64,000 nucleotides of DNA. Source: CAZHEV01 sp964531335 [NCBI: uncultured bacterium]. Lineage in GTDB: Bacteria; Eisenbacteria; RBG-16-71-46; CAZHEV01. Position numbers and translations under genes: made by a program. The stretch covers positions 1 to 64,000 of the forward strand of contig CAZHEV010000006.1 of the NCBI GenBank assembly GCA_964531335.1. Reading direction: 5' to 3'. This document shows, piece by piece, positions 8,238 to 18,073 of this stretch (the first letter of the stretch is position 1; every line of letters starts with the position of its first letter). The notes beneath the pieces were generated by a model. That model had not been told where the DNA came from, did no database searches, and saw only the letters and a program-made list of their open reading frames with translations.

Positions 8238-11200
8238 GTGGCCTCACTAAGAACTCTCACGGCTATTATCATCCTCTTGACCGCGGCAGGTCGCTCCGAT
8301 GCGGGCTCGACCATGACCGATTACGGGTTCACCAGGTACTCGCAGGAGCAGGGGCTTTCCCAGGGCTCCGTGCGCTCGATCGAGCAGGACGGTTCGGGCT
8401 TCCTTTGGATCGCCACACAGGACGGCCTCAACCGCTTCGACGGGTACAACTTCGCCATCTTCAACCACAATCCTTTCGACTCCACCAGCTTGACGAGTAA
8501 CAGGATCACCAGCGTGCACGCCGACCGCGACGGGAACCTCTGGGTCGGCACGGCGAAGGGGTTGAACCTTATGTCTCCGGGCTCGCATGCGTTTAGACGG
8601 TTCGTCAACGAGCACGGGGAGCCCGGGACCATGGCTCACAACTTGGTCAACTGCCTGCACAGGGACAGACGCGGAGGCCTGTGGGTGGGCACGCCCGCCG
8701 GTCTGGACAGGATGGACGTTCGGACCCGGCGGTTCGACCACTTTCGCCACGACCCGTCGGACCGGGGAAGCATTTCGGACGATCATATCCGGTGCCTGCT
8801 CGAGGACACGAGCGGGCACATATGGGTGGGCACTCGAAACGGGCTGAACAGGTTCGACTACTCGACCGGACGGTTCGAGCGGTTCGACTTCGCGCGCCAC
8901 TTCCCGGACCCGGACGTCCGCATAACCAAGGCACTGGCCGAGAAGGGGCCGGGGCAGCTCCTCGTGGGGACGCACGCCGGTCTCCTGGAGCTGGACGTAG
9001 GACAAGGATCGGTCCGGCGCATACGTTTGAGAGACAGCCGCGACGGAAGCGCCGCCGGCGGGCGCGGCCACCCGAGCGTGGCGGACGTCCTCCTGGACTC
9101 TTCTGGCAGGCTGTGGGCCGCCACCTACTCGGGCCTCTACGTGATTGCCCGGGGGGACACGTCCGCGACCAGGCTAAAGCACGACCCCGGCGACCCATCG
9201 AGCCTAAGTCACGATACCGTCACCTGCCTGTTTCAAGACGAGGGCGAGGTGGTGTGGGCCGGCACAATCGGCTACGGGCTGAACGCCTGGAGCCCCTATC
9301 TGGGCAAGTTCAAGCGCTACGGTCCGGGCGACGAACGAGTGAAGGGCCTGAATTTCAAGAGCGTGCGGGCGATATACGAGGATCCCACGGGCATCGTCTG
9401 GATAGGCGGCTACGGCGGAGGGCTCAATCGGCTGGACCTCGAAAGCGAGGACTTCTCTCAGGCGGGCCTCGTACCCAGCGGGAACATATACACGATACTG
9501 GGGGACCCGGATCATCCGGACCGGCTCCTGTGGATCGGCACGGAGGGGAGTGGGCTCGTCAAGTATGACATCCTCGAGCAGACCTCTACTTCGCTACCGG
9601 TGCGTCCGGGAGACAGGTCGGGCCTGGACGGCAGAAACGTCTACGCGCTCTGCGCCGGGCCGGAAGGGCGGCTGTGGATAGGCACGGACAAGGGCGTGAA
9701 CCTGTTCGACCGGAGCGAGGGCCGGTTCGACCTCGTCGATTGCCGCCCGAGGGGAGGATCGGTCAGGGCTATAAGCCGAGACGGCAGGAACGCCATGTGG
9801 GTCGGGACGACGAAGGGACTGGCCCGCCTGGATCATGGAGCGGAGGAGTTCGTTTTCTACAGACACGACCCGAGCGACCGCGGCAGCCTGAGCGACGACT
9901 ACGTGCTGTGCGTGCACGAGGATTCGGAGGGCGCGGTCTGGATAGGGACCAACGGCGGAGGATTGAACAAGTTCCTGCGTGAAGGCGAAACGTTCACGCA
10001 CTACATGCAGGGAGAGGGCCTGCCGAACAACGTCGTCTATGGCATACTGGAGGACGGGCAGGGGCACCTTTGGATCAGCACCAACGCCGGCATCTCTCAC
10101 CTGGATCCGGTCTCGGAGACATTCCGCAACTTCACCTTGGAGGACGGACTCCAGAGTCTGGAGTTCAACGCAAGCGCCTACCACCGGGGCCCTTCAGGGA
10201 ATCTCTACTTCGGCGGCGTGGAAGGGTTCAACGTCATCGAGCCCCGTACGGCCAAGGACAACCCACACCCGCCGCGGGTGGCCGTCACGGAGATCCTGCT
10301 GTCGCGCACGACGTCGCCGCACCGAGGCGGGGAGAAGGCCACCCGGCTGCTCCCCGGACCCGCCGCCGAGACCGAGACATTAGAGCTCACCCATGAGAAC
10401 AGGGTCGTATCGTTCGAGCTTTCCGCCCTGGACTTCACCCATCCCCGGAAGAACAGCTTCGCCTATAAGCTGGAGGGGCTGGACGAGAACTGGAACCTCA
10501 TAGGGCATCGACGCTTCATCACGTTCACGGACCTCAGCCCCGGCGACTACAGCCTCTACGCAAAGGCGGCCAACTCCGACGGGATATGGGGAGAGCCCGT
10601 GTCCCTGCTTCGCATGCACATAGCTCCCCCCATCTGGCGGACATGGTGGTTCAGGGCGGCGCCGGCGGCGGCCTTCCTGCTCGCGGTCTTCGCGCTGCAC
10701 AGGATCCGCACGACGAGCATCAGAAGACACGGCGCCGAGGTCAACAGGTCCAGAGAGTTCCTGAACAGCATAGTCAACGCCCTGGACGATCCCGTCTACG
10801 TAAAGGACGGGGAACATCGATGGGTCGTCCTCAACGACAGGGCCTGCGAGATGATGGGCAGACCGCGCGAGGAGCTGCTCGGCAAGACCGACCACGACGT
10901 CCTTCCCCGGCAACAGGCGGAGGCGCATTGGAGGGAAGACGATGAGGCGTTCGCGAACGGCAACAGCGTGATCACGAGCGAGTTCATCGCCGACTGGCAG
11001 GACGAGCCTAGAGTGATATCCACCAAGAAGTCGGCGTTTACGGAGCCGTCCACGGGGAAGCGGTTCATAGCGTGCACGGTGAGGGACATCACCGAGCTCA
11101 AGCGGTACGAGGCGGCCCTCGAGGACCGCCTGCGCTTCGAGTCGGTGGCTTCGGGCATATCCGCGGAGCTCATAAATCCGCCGGCGAGCGATGTGGACAA

Positions 11201-13169
11201 GGTTATCGGACAAGGTCTCAGCGAGATCGGGGAGTTCTTCGCCGCGGACAGGGTGGTCATCCGTCTGATGAAGGGAGAGGACGGGCTCCCCGCCAAGGTC
11301 TACGCCCGGCGCCTGGACTCTTCACGTACCTCGATGGTCCGGGAGGATTTCGAGGCCGCCTTCCCGAACCTCGTCAGGCGGTTGATGGAAGGGCGGGAGA
11401 TCGTCTTTGAGAGGACGGAGGATCTTCCACGGGAGTGGAAGCCCGAGCTGAGGCACCTGGGCAAGTTGGGGATAAAATCGGGCATCGTAGTGCCACTTTC
11501 CGTGGGCGGATCGCATCTCGGCTCGATCAGTGTCATGATGGTCGGCTCGGAGCGCAAATGGGAGGAGGCCTCGGTGTCCCGGGTGAGGACGCTGGGCGAG
11601 ACGATGGCGAACGCCCTGAACCGCAAGCGGGCCGAGGAGGCGCTGCGCCAATCGCGGCAGAAGTACTGGAGCATACTGGAGAACATAGGGATAGGGATCG
11701 CCCTGATCGACACGGACCTGCGCATCCTGGAGCGAAACAAGAAGATGCGCGAGTGGTTTCCCGGGCTTCAGGACGACCGATTGCCTTTTTGCCAGGAGCC
11801 ACACTGCCTGCCGCCCGACCGGCACGACTGCCCGATCGTCAGGACCCTGCGAGACGGCAAGGTCCACGAGGAAACAACCACCGTTTCACTCGAGGACCGC
11901 AGCGCAACCTTCCGGGTGGTTTCCTCGCCGATTCGAACCGCCGACGGAGAAGTGATCGCCGCGATCGAAATGGCCGAGGACATCACCGAGAAACTCAACC
12001 TGGAGGACCAGCTCCGACACTCCCAGAAGATGGAGGCCATAGGAACCCTCGCCGGCGGCATAGCGCACGACTTCAACAACATTCTCTACGCGATACTGGG
12101 CTACGCGAACCTGGCCAAGGGCAGAATCTCCTCCGACCAGACCTCGAGAGGCTACATCGAGCAGATAGAGGTGGCCGGAAAAAGGGCCGCGGGACTGGTG
12201 GAGCAGATTCTCGCCTCCGGAAGGCACTCGGACAACAAACCGCAGCCGTTGAGCCTACAAAAGCTCACCGATGAGGCCCTCACCTTGCTGAGAGGATCCC
12301 TGCCGGCCACGGTCGAAGTGCGCCAAAGGGTGTCCCCCGATTGCGGTCCGGTGCTGGCCGACTCCTCTCAGATTCATCAGGTCATAATGAACCTCTGTAC
12401 CAACGCCTACCAGGCCATGCCGGACCGGAAAGGAGTGCTGGAGGTGCGCCTGGACGAGGTTCTAGTTGACGAGGCCCTCGCCTCGAAAGTCCACGGAATG
12501 CGCCCGGGCGCGTACGCGAGGCTGTCGGTGATAGACGACGGCGACGGAATGGAACCGGCCGTCGTCAAGCGCATCTTCGAGCCCTACTTCACGACCAAGA
12601 GGCCCGGCGAGGGCTCCGGGCTGGGGCTGGCGATGGCGCACGGTATCATCGAGAGCAATCAGGGGGCGATACACGTGAGCAGCGAGCTCGGACGCGGGAC
12701 AACGTTCGAGGTGTACCTGCCGATCTGCGAGGGATCCGCCCCGGAAGAGGAGGAGCCGTCCGTCGACGAGGAGCCGGCTCCTTCGTCGGCGACCATACTA
12801 TTCGTCGACGACGAGCCCATAATAGTGGATATGTGCGAAACCATCCTGAGAAACCGCGGCTACAGCGTCGATGCTTACCGCGACGGCGAGCAGGCGCTGG
12901 ACGCGTTTCGAAGGAACCCCTCGAGATACGACCTCGTGCTCGCCGACGTCACGATGCCGCGACTTACGGGCATCGAGCTCGCCGAGAGGATACGTTCGAT
13001 ATGCAAGGACATCCCGATCGTGCTCTGCACCGGCCGCAGTGATTCGGTGAACCGCAGGACCCTCCGGGAGCTCGATATCAGTACCTGTCTAGGGAAGCCC
13101 GTTGACTCGGAAAGCCTGACTGGAACCATCCGGAGGTTGTTGAGGACTTCCAGTGTTACGGAGGTTTGA
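8238..13169 (+). CDS. Hybrid two-component sensor kinase with two-component propeller
   Basis: A 1643-residue one-protein signalling system. The GTG start at 8238 was chosen because AAGGAGAG precedes it and a signal peptide follows. Order: many WVGT/WIGT propeller repeats (about 30-660), a Y_Y_Y-type Ig domain (about 665-780), one membrane helix (about 800-820), a PAS domain (about 840-955), a GAF-like domain (about 960-1125), a second PAS (about 1130-1250), HisKA with phospho-acceptor His1277 in GGIAHDFNN, a HATPase with GSGLGLAMAHGI (about 1375-1485), and a receiver with Asp1570. The periplasmic propeller probably senses a ligand, often a carbohydrate in relatives. No DNA-binding output domain is present, so the signal must leave by phosphotransfer, perhaps to the next gene. 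Confidence 0.93.
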   Translation: MASLRTLTAIIILLTAAGRSDAGSTMTDYGFTRYSQEQGLSQGSVRSIEQDGSGFLWIATQDGLNRFDGYNFAIFNHNPFDSTSLTSNRITSVHADRDGNLWVGTAKGLNLMSPGSHAFRRFVNEHGEPGTMAHNLVNCLHRDRRGGLWVGTPAGLDRMDVRTRRFDHFRHDPSDRGSISDDHIRCLLEDTSGHIWVGTRNGLNRFDYSTGRFERFDFARHFPDPDVRITKALAEKGPGQLLVGTHAGLLELDVGQGSVRRIRLRDSRDGSAAGGRGHPSVADVLLDSSGRLWAATYSGLYVIARGDTSATRLKHDPGDPSSLSHDTVTCLFQDEGEVVWAGTIGYGLNAWSPYLGKFKRYGPGDERVKGLNFKSVRAIYEDPTGIVWIGGYGGGLNRLDLESEDFSQAGLVPSGNIYTILGDPDHPDRLLWIGTEGSGLVKYDILEQTSTSLPVRPGDRSGLDGRNVYALCAGPEGRLWIGTDKGVNLFDRSEGRFDLVDCRPRGGSVRAISRDGRNAMWVGTTKGLARLDHGAEEFVFYRHDPSDRGSLSDDYVLCVHEDSEGAVWIGTNGGGLNKFLREGETFTHYMQGEGLPNNVVYGILEDGQGHLWISTNAGISHLDPVSETFRNFTLEDGLQSLEFNASAYHRGPSGNLYFGGVEGFNVIEPRTAKDNPHPPRVAVTEILLSRTTSPHRGGEKATRLLPGPAAETETLELTHENRVVSFELSALDFTHPRKNSFAYKLEGLDENWNLIGHRRFITFTDLSPGDYSLYAKAANSDGIWGEPVSLLRMHIAPPIWRTWWFRAAPAAAFLLAVFALHRIRTTSIRRHGAEVNRSREFLNSIVNALDDPVYVKDGEHRWVVLNDRACEMMGRPREELLGKTDHDVLPRQQAEAHWREDDEAFANGNSVITSEFIADWQDEPRVISTKKSAFTEPSTGKRFIACTVRDITELKRYEAALEDRLRFESVASGISAELINPPASDVDKVIGQGLSEIGEFFAADRVVIRLMKGEDGLPAKVYARRLDSSRTSMVREDFEAAFPNLVRRLMEGREIVFERTEDLPREWKPELRHLGKLGIKSGIVVPLSVGGSHLGSISVMMVGSERKWEEASVSRVRTLGETMANALNRKRAEEALRQSRQKYWSILENIGIGIALIDTDLRILERNKKMREWFPGLQDDRLPFCQEPHCLPPDRHDCPIVRTLRDGKVHEETTTVSLEDRSATFRVVSSPIRTADGEVIAAIEMAEDITEKLNLEDQLRHSQKMEAIGTLAGGIAHDFNNILYAILGYANLAKGRISSDQTSRGYIEQIEVAGKRAAGLVEQILASGRHSDNKPQPLSLQKLTDEALTLLRGSLPATVEVRQRVSPDCGPVLADSSQIHQVIMNLCTNAYQAMPDRKGVLEVRLDEVLVDEALASKVHGMRPGAYARLSVIDDGDGMEPAVVKRIFEPYFTTKRPGEGSGLGLAMAHGIIESNQGAIHVSSELGRGTTFEVYLPICEGSAPEEEEPSVDEEPAPSSATILFVDDEPIIVDMCETILRNRGYSVDAYRDGEQALDAFRRNPSRYDLVLADVTMPRLTGIELAERIRSICKDIPIVLCTGRSDSVNRRTLRELDISTCLGKPVDSESLTGTIRRLLRTSSVTEV

Positions 13170-13172
13170 CCG

Positions 13173-13550
13173 ATGGCGAGAATCCTCCTTGTCGAAGACG
13201 ACCGCCAGGTGCGCATGATGTTGCGGATCACCTTGGAGCAAATGGGTCACGAGGTAGATGAAGCGCCGGACGGAGTCGTCGCGTGCGATATGTACCGCGA
13301 GCGGGTACCAGACCTCGTGATCACCGACATCGTGATGCCGGAGAAGGAAGGCATAGGGACGATCATGGACCTGAAAAGCGAGTTCCCCGAGGCCAAGATA
13401 ATAGCCATATCCGGCGGCGCGAGAGGGGGCCCCGACGTCTACCTGGAGACCGCGAGAAAGTTCGGCGCGCTGCGCGCGTTCACAAAGCCCGTCGATCCCG
13501 GGGAGCTGGAGGAGGCCATCCGCGAGATCCTGGGAGAACGGGCGGCCTAA
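13173..13550 (+). CDS. Single-domain response regulator (CheY-like)
   Basis: A 125-residue receiver with nothing attached. The acidic pair is VEDD (8-10), the phospho-acceptor is Asp52 in LVITDIVMP, the conserved Ser is in AISGG and the Lys is in FTKPVDP. It starts three bases after the hybrid kinase stops and is almost certainly co-expressed with it. It may act as a phosphate shuttle or sink. Its last codon overlaps the end of the radical SAM gene on the other strand. Confidence 0.92.
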   Translation: MARILLVEDDRQVRMMLRITLEQMGHEVDEAPDGVVACDMYRERVPDLVITDIVMPEKEGIGTIMDLKSEFPEAKIIAISGGARGGPDVYLETARKFGALRAFTKPVDPGELEEAIREILGERAA

Positions 13551-14473
13551 TCCAGCCGGCCCAGGCCTGCCTCACGCGCCCATCGGAGCACCTCCTCCAT
13601 CTCGTCGGCGCTCGGCCTCCTGGAAAGCTCCCGGTAGTTGTGAGCGTTGTGGCAGGGCCTGTACTGCCCCATGACGTTCAAGTAGGTGTCTCGGGATATC
13701 TCGTTTGCGATAAAGCTCAGTATCTCCCGGGAGCCGGCCCTCCCTTCGGGCAGCACCAGGTGGCGGACCAAGAGCCCCCGGCGGGCCACGCCGCGGTCGT
13801 CGGTCTCCAGGTCGCCGACCTGGCGGTGCATCTCCGCTACCGCCGACTTGTTGACCTCCCAGTAGTCCCCGACTCCGGAATATCTCATGGCGGACAGGTC
13901 GTCGGAGTACTTCATGTCGGGCATGTATATATCGACGATCCCTTCAAGCAGTCTCAGGGTATCGACGGAGTCGTAACCGCCGCTGTTGTACACAAGCGGC
14001 AGCCGGAGCCCTCTCTTTGCCGCGATCGCGACGGCCTCCACTATCTGTGCCGCCACGTGGGTTGGGGAGACGAAATTGATGTTGTGACAGCCGATCTCCT
14101 GGAGCTCGAGCATCATGGAGGCTATCTCGTCCGCCCCTGCCTCCCGGCCCCGTCCCACCTGGCTTATGTCGTAGTTCTGGCAGAACCGGCAGGCGAGGTT
14201 GCAGCGGGCGAAGAAGATCGTGCCCGAGCCCTTTGTCCCCACGAGCGGGGCCTCCTCGCCGAAATGAGGCCCGTGGCAGGCCACTTCCGCCACCTCGCCG
14301 GTCCGGCACTCCCCCAGCTCGCCGGCCGTCCTATCCACCATGCAGGACCGCGGGCAGAGCCCGCAGTCGGAGAGCTTCGCGGCCAGCTCCCCGGCACGCC
14401 CGGCCGGGGCGCCGCTTTCGCTCAGACGTATGTATGCAGGTTCGCGCATGCGAGGTATGGGCTTCACCGTCAC
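13547..14473 (-). CDS. PflX-like radical SAM protein
   Basis: A 308-residue radical SAM protein with the cluster motif CNLACRFCQN (CX3CX2C). It is preceded by an N-terminal cysteine set, CGLCPRSCMVDR ... GECRTG, typical of the PflX group (COG1313). That group resembles pyruvate formate-lyase activating enzymes, but its substrate is not established. The frame opens with GTG at 14473; an in-frame ATG at 14449 is an alternative. The 3' end overlaps the CheY-like gene convergently by four bases, and 40 bases separate its start from the mscS stop, so it may follow mscS on one transcript. Confidence 0.85.
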   Translation of the reverse strand: MTVKPIPRMREPAYIRLSESGAPAGRAGELAAKLSDCGLCPRSCMVDRTAGELGECRTGEVAEVACHGPHFGEEAPLVGTKGSGTIFFARCNLACRFCQNYDISQVGRGREAGADEIASMMLELQEIGCHNINFVSPTHVAAQIVEAVAIAAKRGLRLPLVYNSGGYDSVDTLRLLEGIVDIYMPDMKYSDDLSAMRYSGVGDYWEVNKSAVAEMHRQVGDLETDDRGVARRGLLVRHLVLPEGRAGSREILSFIANEISRDTYLNVMGQYRPCHNAHNYRELSRRPSADEMEEVLRWAREAGLGRLD

Positions 14474-14513
14474 GGCGCGGCGCCAGGGCCGGCCGCTCGC
14501 CGGGGCGCCCGCG

Positions 14514-15425
14514 CTAAGCGGAGGCCGCCTCCGCCGGCTTCGACTCGACGGCCAGCTTGCCGGTGTTCTCGCCCTCTCCCATATACAGAGTCCGGTGCGG
14601 GAACGGTATCTCTATGCCCTTTGCGTCGAAGGTGTTCTTGATCCTCCGCCTGAACTCCCTGCCTACCGTCCACTGCTTCAGGGGCCTCGTCCCCATCATC
14701 ACCTTTATGTCCACCGAGGAATCGCCGAAGTTGTCCACGCCGAGAATCTCGAGCGGGCTGATTATGAGCGGCTTGAAAGCCGGATCGTCGTACAGCTCCT
14801 GGCCTATCTCCTTGAGCACCTCCATCACCTCGTCCACGTTCTCCTTGTAGGCGACGCCGACGTCCAGCACAACTCTCGAGAACTCCTTCGTCATATTTGT
14901 GGCGACGTCGATGCTCCCGTTGGGAATGACGTGGACCTTACCCTCGAGATCCCTGAGGACCGTAACGCGAAGGTTCATGGACTCGACAAGGCCCGCGACA
15001 CCGGCCAGCTTCACCACGTCTCCGACGCGGAAGTTGTTCTCCAATAGGATGAAGAAGCCGTTCAGGACGTCCTTCACCAGGGTCTGAGCGCCGAAGCCTA
15101 TCGCCAGCCCGACCACCCCGACGCCGGCCAGTATCGGTCCGATATCGAGACCCGCCTCTCCCAATATCATCATGAGCGCGATGATGCTAACGAGCACGAA
15201 CCAGGTGTGCCTGATGATCTTCCCCAGAGTAGCGGCCCTCTTCTCACGCTCGCTCTGCATCGTCGGGTCTTCATCCTCGACGGCTTTCTCTATCCGATTA
15301 GTGACATATCCCACAAGCCTGGTGGTTATCCACGCGCCTATCAGGATCACCAGTATGCGGACACCGTGAATGGTCAACCACCGGACCACTTCCTCGACGT
15401 TGAAGGCGTCTGTCAATGCGGACAT
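14514..15425 (-). CDS. mscS: Small-conductance mechanosensitive channel (MscS family)
   Basis: A 303-residue protein of about MscS length. It has three membrane segments, a pore helix rich in Gly and Ala (GPILAGVGVVGLAIGFGAQTL), the MscS beta-domain signature DVVKLAGVAGLVESMNLRVTVLRD and HVIPNGS, and a soluble alpha/beta domain. It releases small solutes when membrane tension rises. The ATG at 15425 follows GGAGGT closely; an upstream extension in frame has no membrane or family features. Confidence 0.93.
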   Translation of the reverse strand: MSALTDAFNVEEVVRWLTIHGVRILVILIGAWITTRLVGYVTNRIEKAVEDEDPTMQSEREKRAATLGKIIRHTWFVLVSIIALMMILGEAGLDIGPILAGVGVVGLAIGFGAQTLVKDVLNGFFILLENNFRVGDVVKLAGVAGLVESMNLRVTVLRDLEGKVHVIPNGSIDVATNMTKEFSRVVLDVGVAYKENVDEVMEVLKEIGQELYDDPAFKPLIISPLEILGVDNFGDSSVDIKVMMGTRPLKQWTVGREFRRRIKNTFDAKGIEIPFPHRTLYMGEGENTGKLAVESKPAEAASA

Positions 15426-15543
15426 GGGGTCACCTCCTGCATTCTGATCGAACGTCGCCTGATGGAAGGCGCCGGCCGGCGCCTTCCGCTCGCCAAATGT
15501 CAATTCCCTGAAAGGAGATCGCAATATCGGCGTACCGTGGAGG

Positions 15544-16839
15544 TCACTCCCACCTGAGCGCCGCCACAGGATCCATCTTAGCGGCTCTGTTGGCCGGATG
15601 AAAGCCGAAGAAGACCCCGATGGCTATGGAGAATACAACCGCCACGATCACATATACAGGCGATAGCACCATCGGAATCTGTATCAGCTTCGATATCCCC
15701 CCGGCCAGCGCGTAGCCGGCGGCCACCCCGATAAGGCCCCCCACGCCTGTGAGAGTGCCGGCCTCGAGCAGGAACTGAAGCTGCACGTCGCCTCTTGTGG
15801 CGCCCAGGGCCTTTCTCAGGCCCACCTCCGAGGTTCTTTCGGTGACCGAGACCAGCATGATGTTCATCACGCCTATTCCGCCCACCATCAACCCGATCGA
15901 AGAGAGCACGATCAGCGCCAAAGCTATCGGTCCGGTGATCCGGCTGACGAACTCCTGCACCGCGTCCGAGGTCATTATGACGAAGTTCTGCTCCTCATGA
16001 GGCTTGACCTTCCTCCGGATTCGCATTATCTCCGTCACCTCGTCGACGGCATCATCCACCGACCGGCCCTCTTTCACCGTCATGTTGATGTATTTGAACT
16101 CGTAGTCGTGCGCCCAGTCCTTCATGTAGGTTGTGTGCGGAATCACGGCGTAGTTCTCGCCGAGGCTGCCGAAGATGGTCTTTCTCTCGGCGAAGGTCCC
16201 GACGACCTTGTACTCCATGCGCCCCAGCCTTATTTCCTTCCCTATGGGGTCGACGTGGGGGAAGAGGTCCTCGGTGGGCCCGTGTCCGAGGACCACCACG
16301 TTCCTGGAGTGCTGCACCTCCTCGTTCGTGAAGTAACGCCCCTCGTCGAACTGGATGCTGTAAACGTTGGGGAAATTCACTCCCGATCCCGCCACGCTGA
16401 CGAGCCTGGTCTTCTCTCCGCCGTAGTGAAGTATCGTGAAACGGCTGGCGTCTATGTAGAAATCGACCTTGTCTATCGAGGGGCAGCTCTCCTCGATGGC
16501 GGCGGCGTCCTCGGGAGTGAAGTCCGGCCTGCTCAGCACCTTCTCGTCAACGCCTCCCACGAGGTAGTCGAACTTGCTGAGGGTCAGCACGACCTGGTCG
16601 GAGCTCGCCACGTCCCGCTTGATCTTCTCCCCCAGGCCCGCGAGTATGCCAACCATCCCCATGAGGGTGGCCACGCCTATGGCCACGCCCAGAATGACCA
16701 GGCCCGATCTCAGCTTGTGGCCGCGGATGACGTCGAGCGCCTGGAGCAGCCCGTCTTGAAAGGCGCCGGCCGGGAGGGGGCTCTCGCCGCGGCCGGCGGC
16801 CGGGCGCCGCGGATGCGATGTTCCGTTCCTATCATTCAT
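15544..16839 (-). CDS. MacB-type ABC transporter permease 1
   Basis: A 431-residue permease. It has one membrane helix near residues 40-65, a large periplasmic MacB core domain (about 70-300) and three C-terminal helices of the FtsX domain with VSERTSEVGLRKALGA-like sequence (VTERTSEVGLRKALGA). It lacks its own ATPase domain, unlike E. coli MacB. Its start overlaps the stop of the next permease by eight bases. With the fusion protein upstream it would form a MacAB-like complex that drives substrates from the periplasm outward or moves lipoproteins. Confidence 0.9.
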   Translation of the reverse strand: MNDRNGTSHPRRPAAGRGESPLPAGAFQDGLLQALDVIRGHKLRSGLVILGVAIGVATLMGMVGILAGLGEKIKRDVASSDQVVLTLSKFDYLVGGVDEKVLSRPDFTPEDAAAIEESCPSIDKVDFYIDASRFTILHYGGEKTRLVSVAGSGVNFPNVYSIQFDEGRYFTNEEVQHSRNVVVLGHGPTEDLFPHVDPIGKEIRLGRMEYKVVGTFAERKTIFGSLGENYAVIPHTTYMKDWAHDYEFKYINMTVKEGRSVDDAVDEVTEIMRIRRKVKPHEEQNFVIMTSDAVQEFVSRITGPIALALIVLSSIGLMVGGIGVMNIMLVSVTERTSEVGLRKALGATRGDVQLQFLLEAGTLTGVGGLIGVAAGYALAGGISKLIQIPMVLSPVYVIVAVVFSIAIGVFFGFHPANRAAKMDPVAALRWE

Positions 16840-18064
16840 ATCTCAACGCCTCGACCGGGTGCAGGCTCGCGGCCTTGTAGGCCGGATAAAGGCCGAAGAA
16901 GACTCCGACCGCGACGGTTACCAGAAAGCCCGCCACCACGGACCATATCTCTATGGCGTAGGGAAGCGGAGTTATTACGGATATGATCGACGCGAGCGCG
17001 AAACCGATCCCTATGCCGATGACCCCTCCCACGGTGGAGAGGGTGACGGCCTCCACAAGGAACTGCCAGATGATGTCCGCCCTTCTCGCTCCGAGCGCCT
17101 TGCGAATGCCCACCTCCCTGGTCCTCTCGGTGACGGAGACCAGCATCATGTTCATGATGACGACCCCTGCGACGACGAGGGCGATCGAAGCGATGAAGAT
17201 CAATCCCATGAAGATGGACTTGCTGACGTTCTCCCACAGGTCGAGGATCCTCTCGGAGGTGGTCACGACGAAATCGTCCTTTTCGGAAGGCTTCAGCTTG
17301 TGCCTCAATCGCATGGCCGCCGTGGCTTCATCGATAGCGTCGGGGACCCGGTCCAGCGTCGCCACCTTTATGGGAATCGATATCGAGCGCCTCGTGCCGA
17401 AGAGCTTGTGGAACGTGCTTAAGGGAACCAGAACGAACAGATTGGGGTTTCCCCCGAGCACCCCCGGCTTCTCCTTTGCCACCCCGAGGACCGTGAGATG
17501 CTTGCCGGACAGCTTTATCCTCCTGCCCACGGGGTGTTCATGCCCGAACAACTTCTCCTTGAGGTCCCACCCTATTATGGCCACCGGCCTGCTCTTGTAA
17601 TTCTCCAGCTCGGTGAAGTGCCTCCCGGCGGCCAGCTCGTAGTCCGATATGAGGTGGTACAACGGGCTTCGCCCGCTGACCGAGGCGTCATCGACGTACT
17701 TCTTGCCGTACGTGACCTTGGCGGAGGTGCCGCCGGAGGCGCCGATGAACTCCGCGGAAGGCATCCGCCCTTCCTCTCTCAAGTACTCGACGTCGGAGGT
17801 CGTAAGGCGGGGATTGTGCAGAGAGTCGAGGAATTTCTCCAGCGAGGTGAGGACTTGGAACTCGTCGATGCGCTTGATCCTTATTACGTTGCTTCCCTCC
17901 TGGGCCAATTCCTCGCGGACGTACTTGTTCATCCCGTCGACGATGGAGACGACGGCGATCACGGAAGTCACCCCTACTATATTGCCCAACAGTGTGAGAA
18001 ACGTGCGGAGCTTGTTCGCCCTCAGGGCGCCCAAGGCTATCCATATACCTTCGGTTATGTTCAC
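16832..18064 (-). CDS. MacB-type ABC transporter permease 2
   Basis: A 410-residue paralogue of the preceding permease with the same layout: an N-terminal helix (about 18-45), a periplasmic MacB core and three C-terminal helices around VTERTREVGIRKALGA. Two different permeases suggest a heterodimer, as in LolCE-like systems. It starts nine bases after the fusion protein gene stops. No ATP-binding subunit lies in this cluster; the only ABC ATPases in the window are FtsE and PstB. Confidence 0.9.
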   Translation of the reverse strand: MNITEGIWIALGALRANKLRTFLTLLGNIVGVTSVIAVVSIVDGMNKYVREELAQEGSNVIRIKRIDEFQVLTSLEKFLDSLHNPRLTTSDVEYLREEGRMPSAEFIGASGGTSAKVTYGKKYVDDASVSGRSPLYHLISDYELAAGRHFTELENYKSRPVAIIGWDLKEKLFGHEHPVGRRIKLSGKHLTVLGVAKEKPGVLGGNPNLFVLVPLSTFHKLFGTRRSISIPIKVATLDRVPDAIDEATAAMRLRHKLKPSEKDDFVVTTSERILDLWENVSKSIFMGLIFIASIALVVAGVVIMNMMLVSVTERTREVGIRKALGARRADIIWQFLVEAVTLSTVGGVIGIGIGFALASIISVITPLPYAIEIWSVVAGFLVTVAVGVFFGLYPAYKAASLHPVEALRYE

Positions 18065-18073
18065 TACAGGCTC

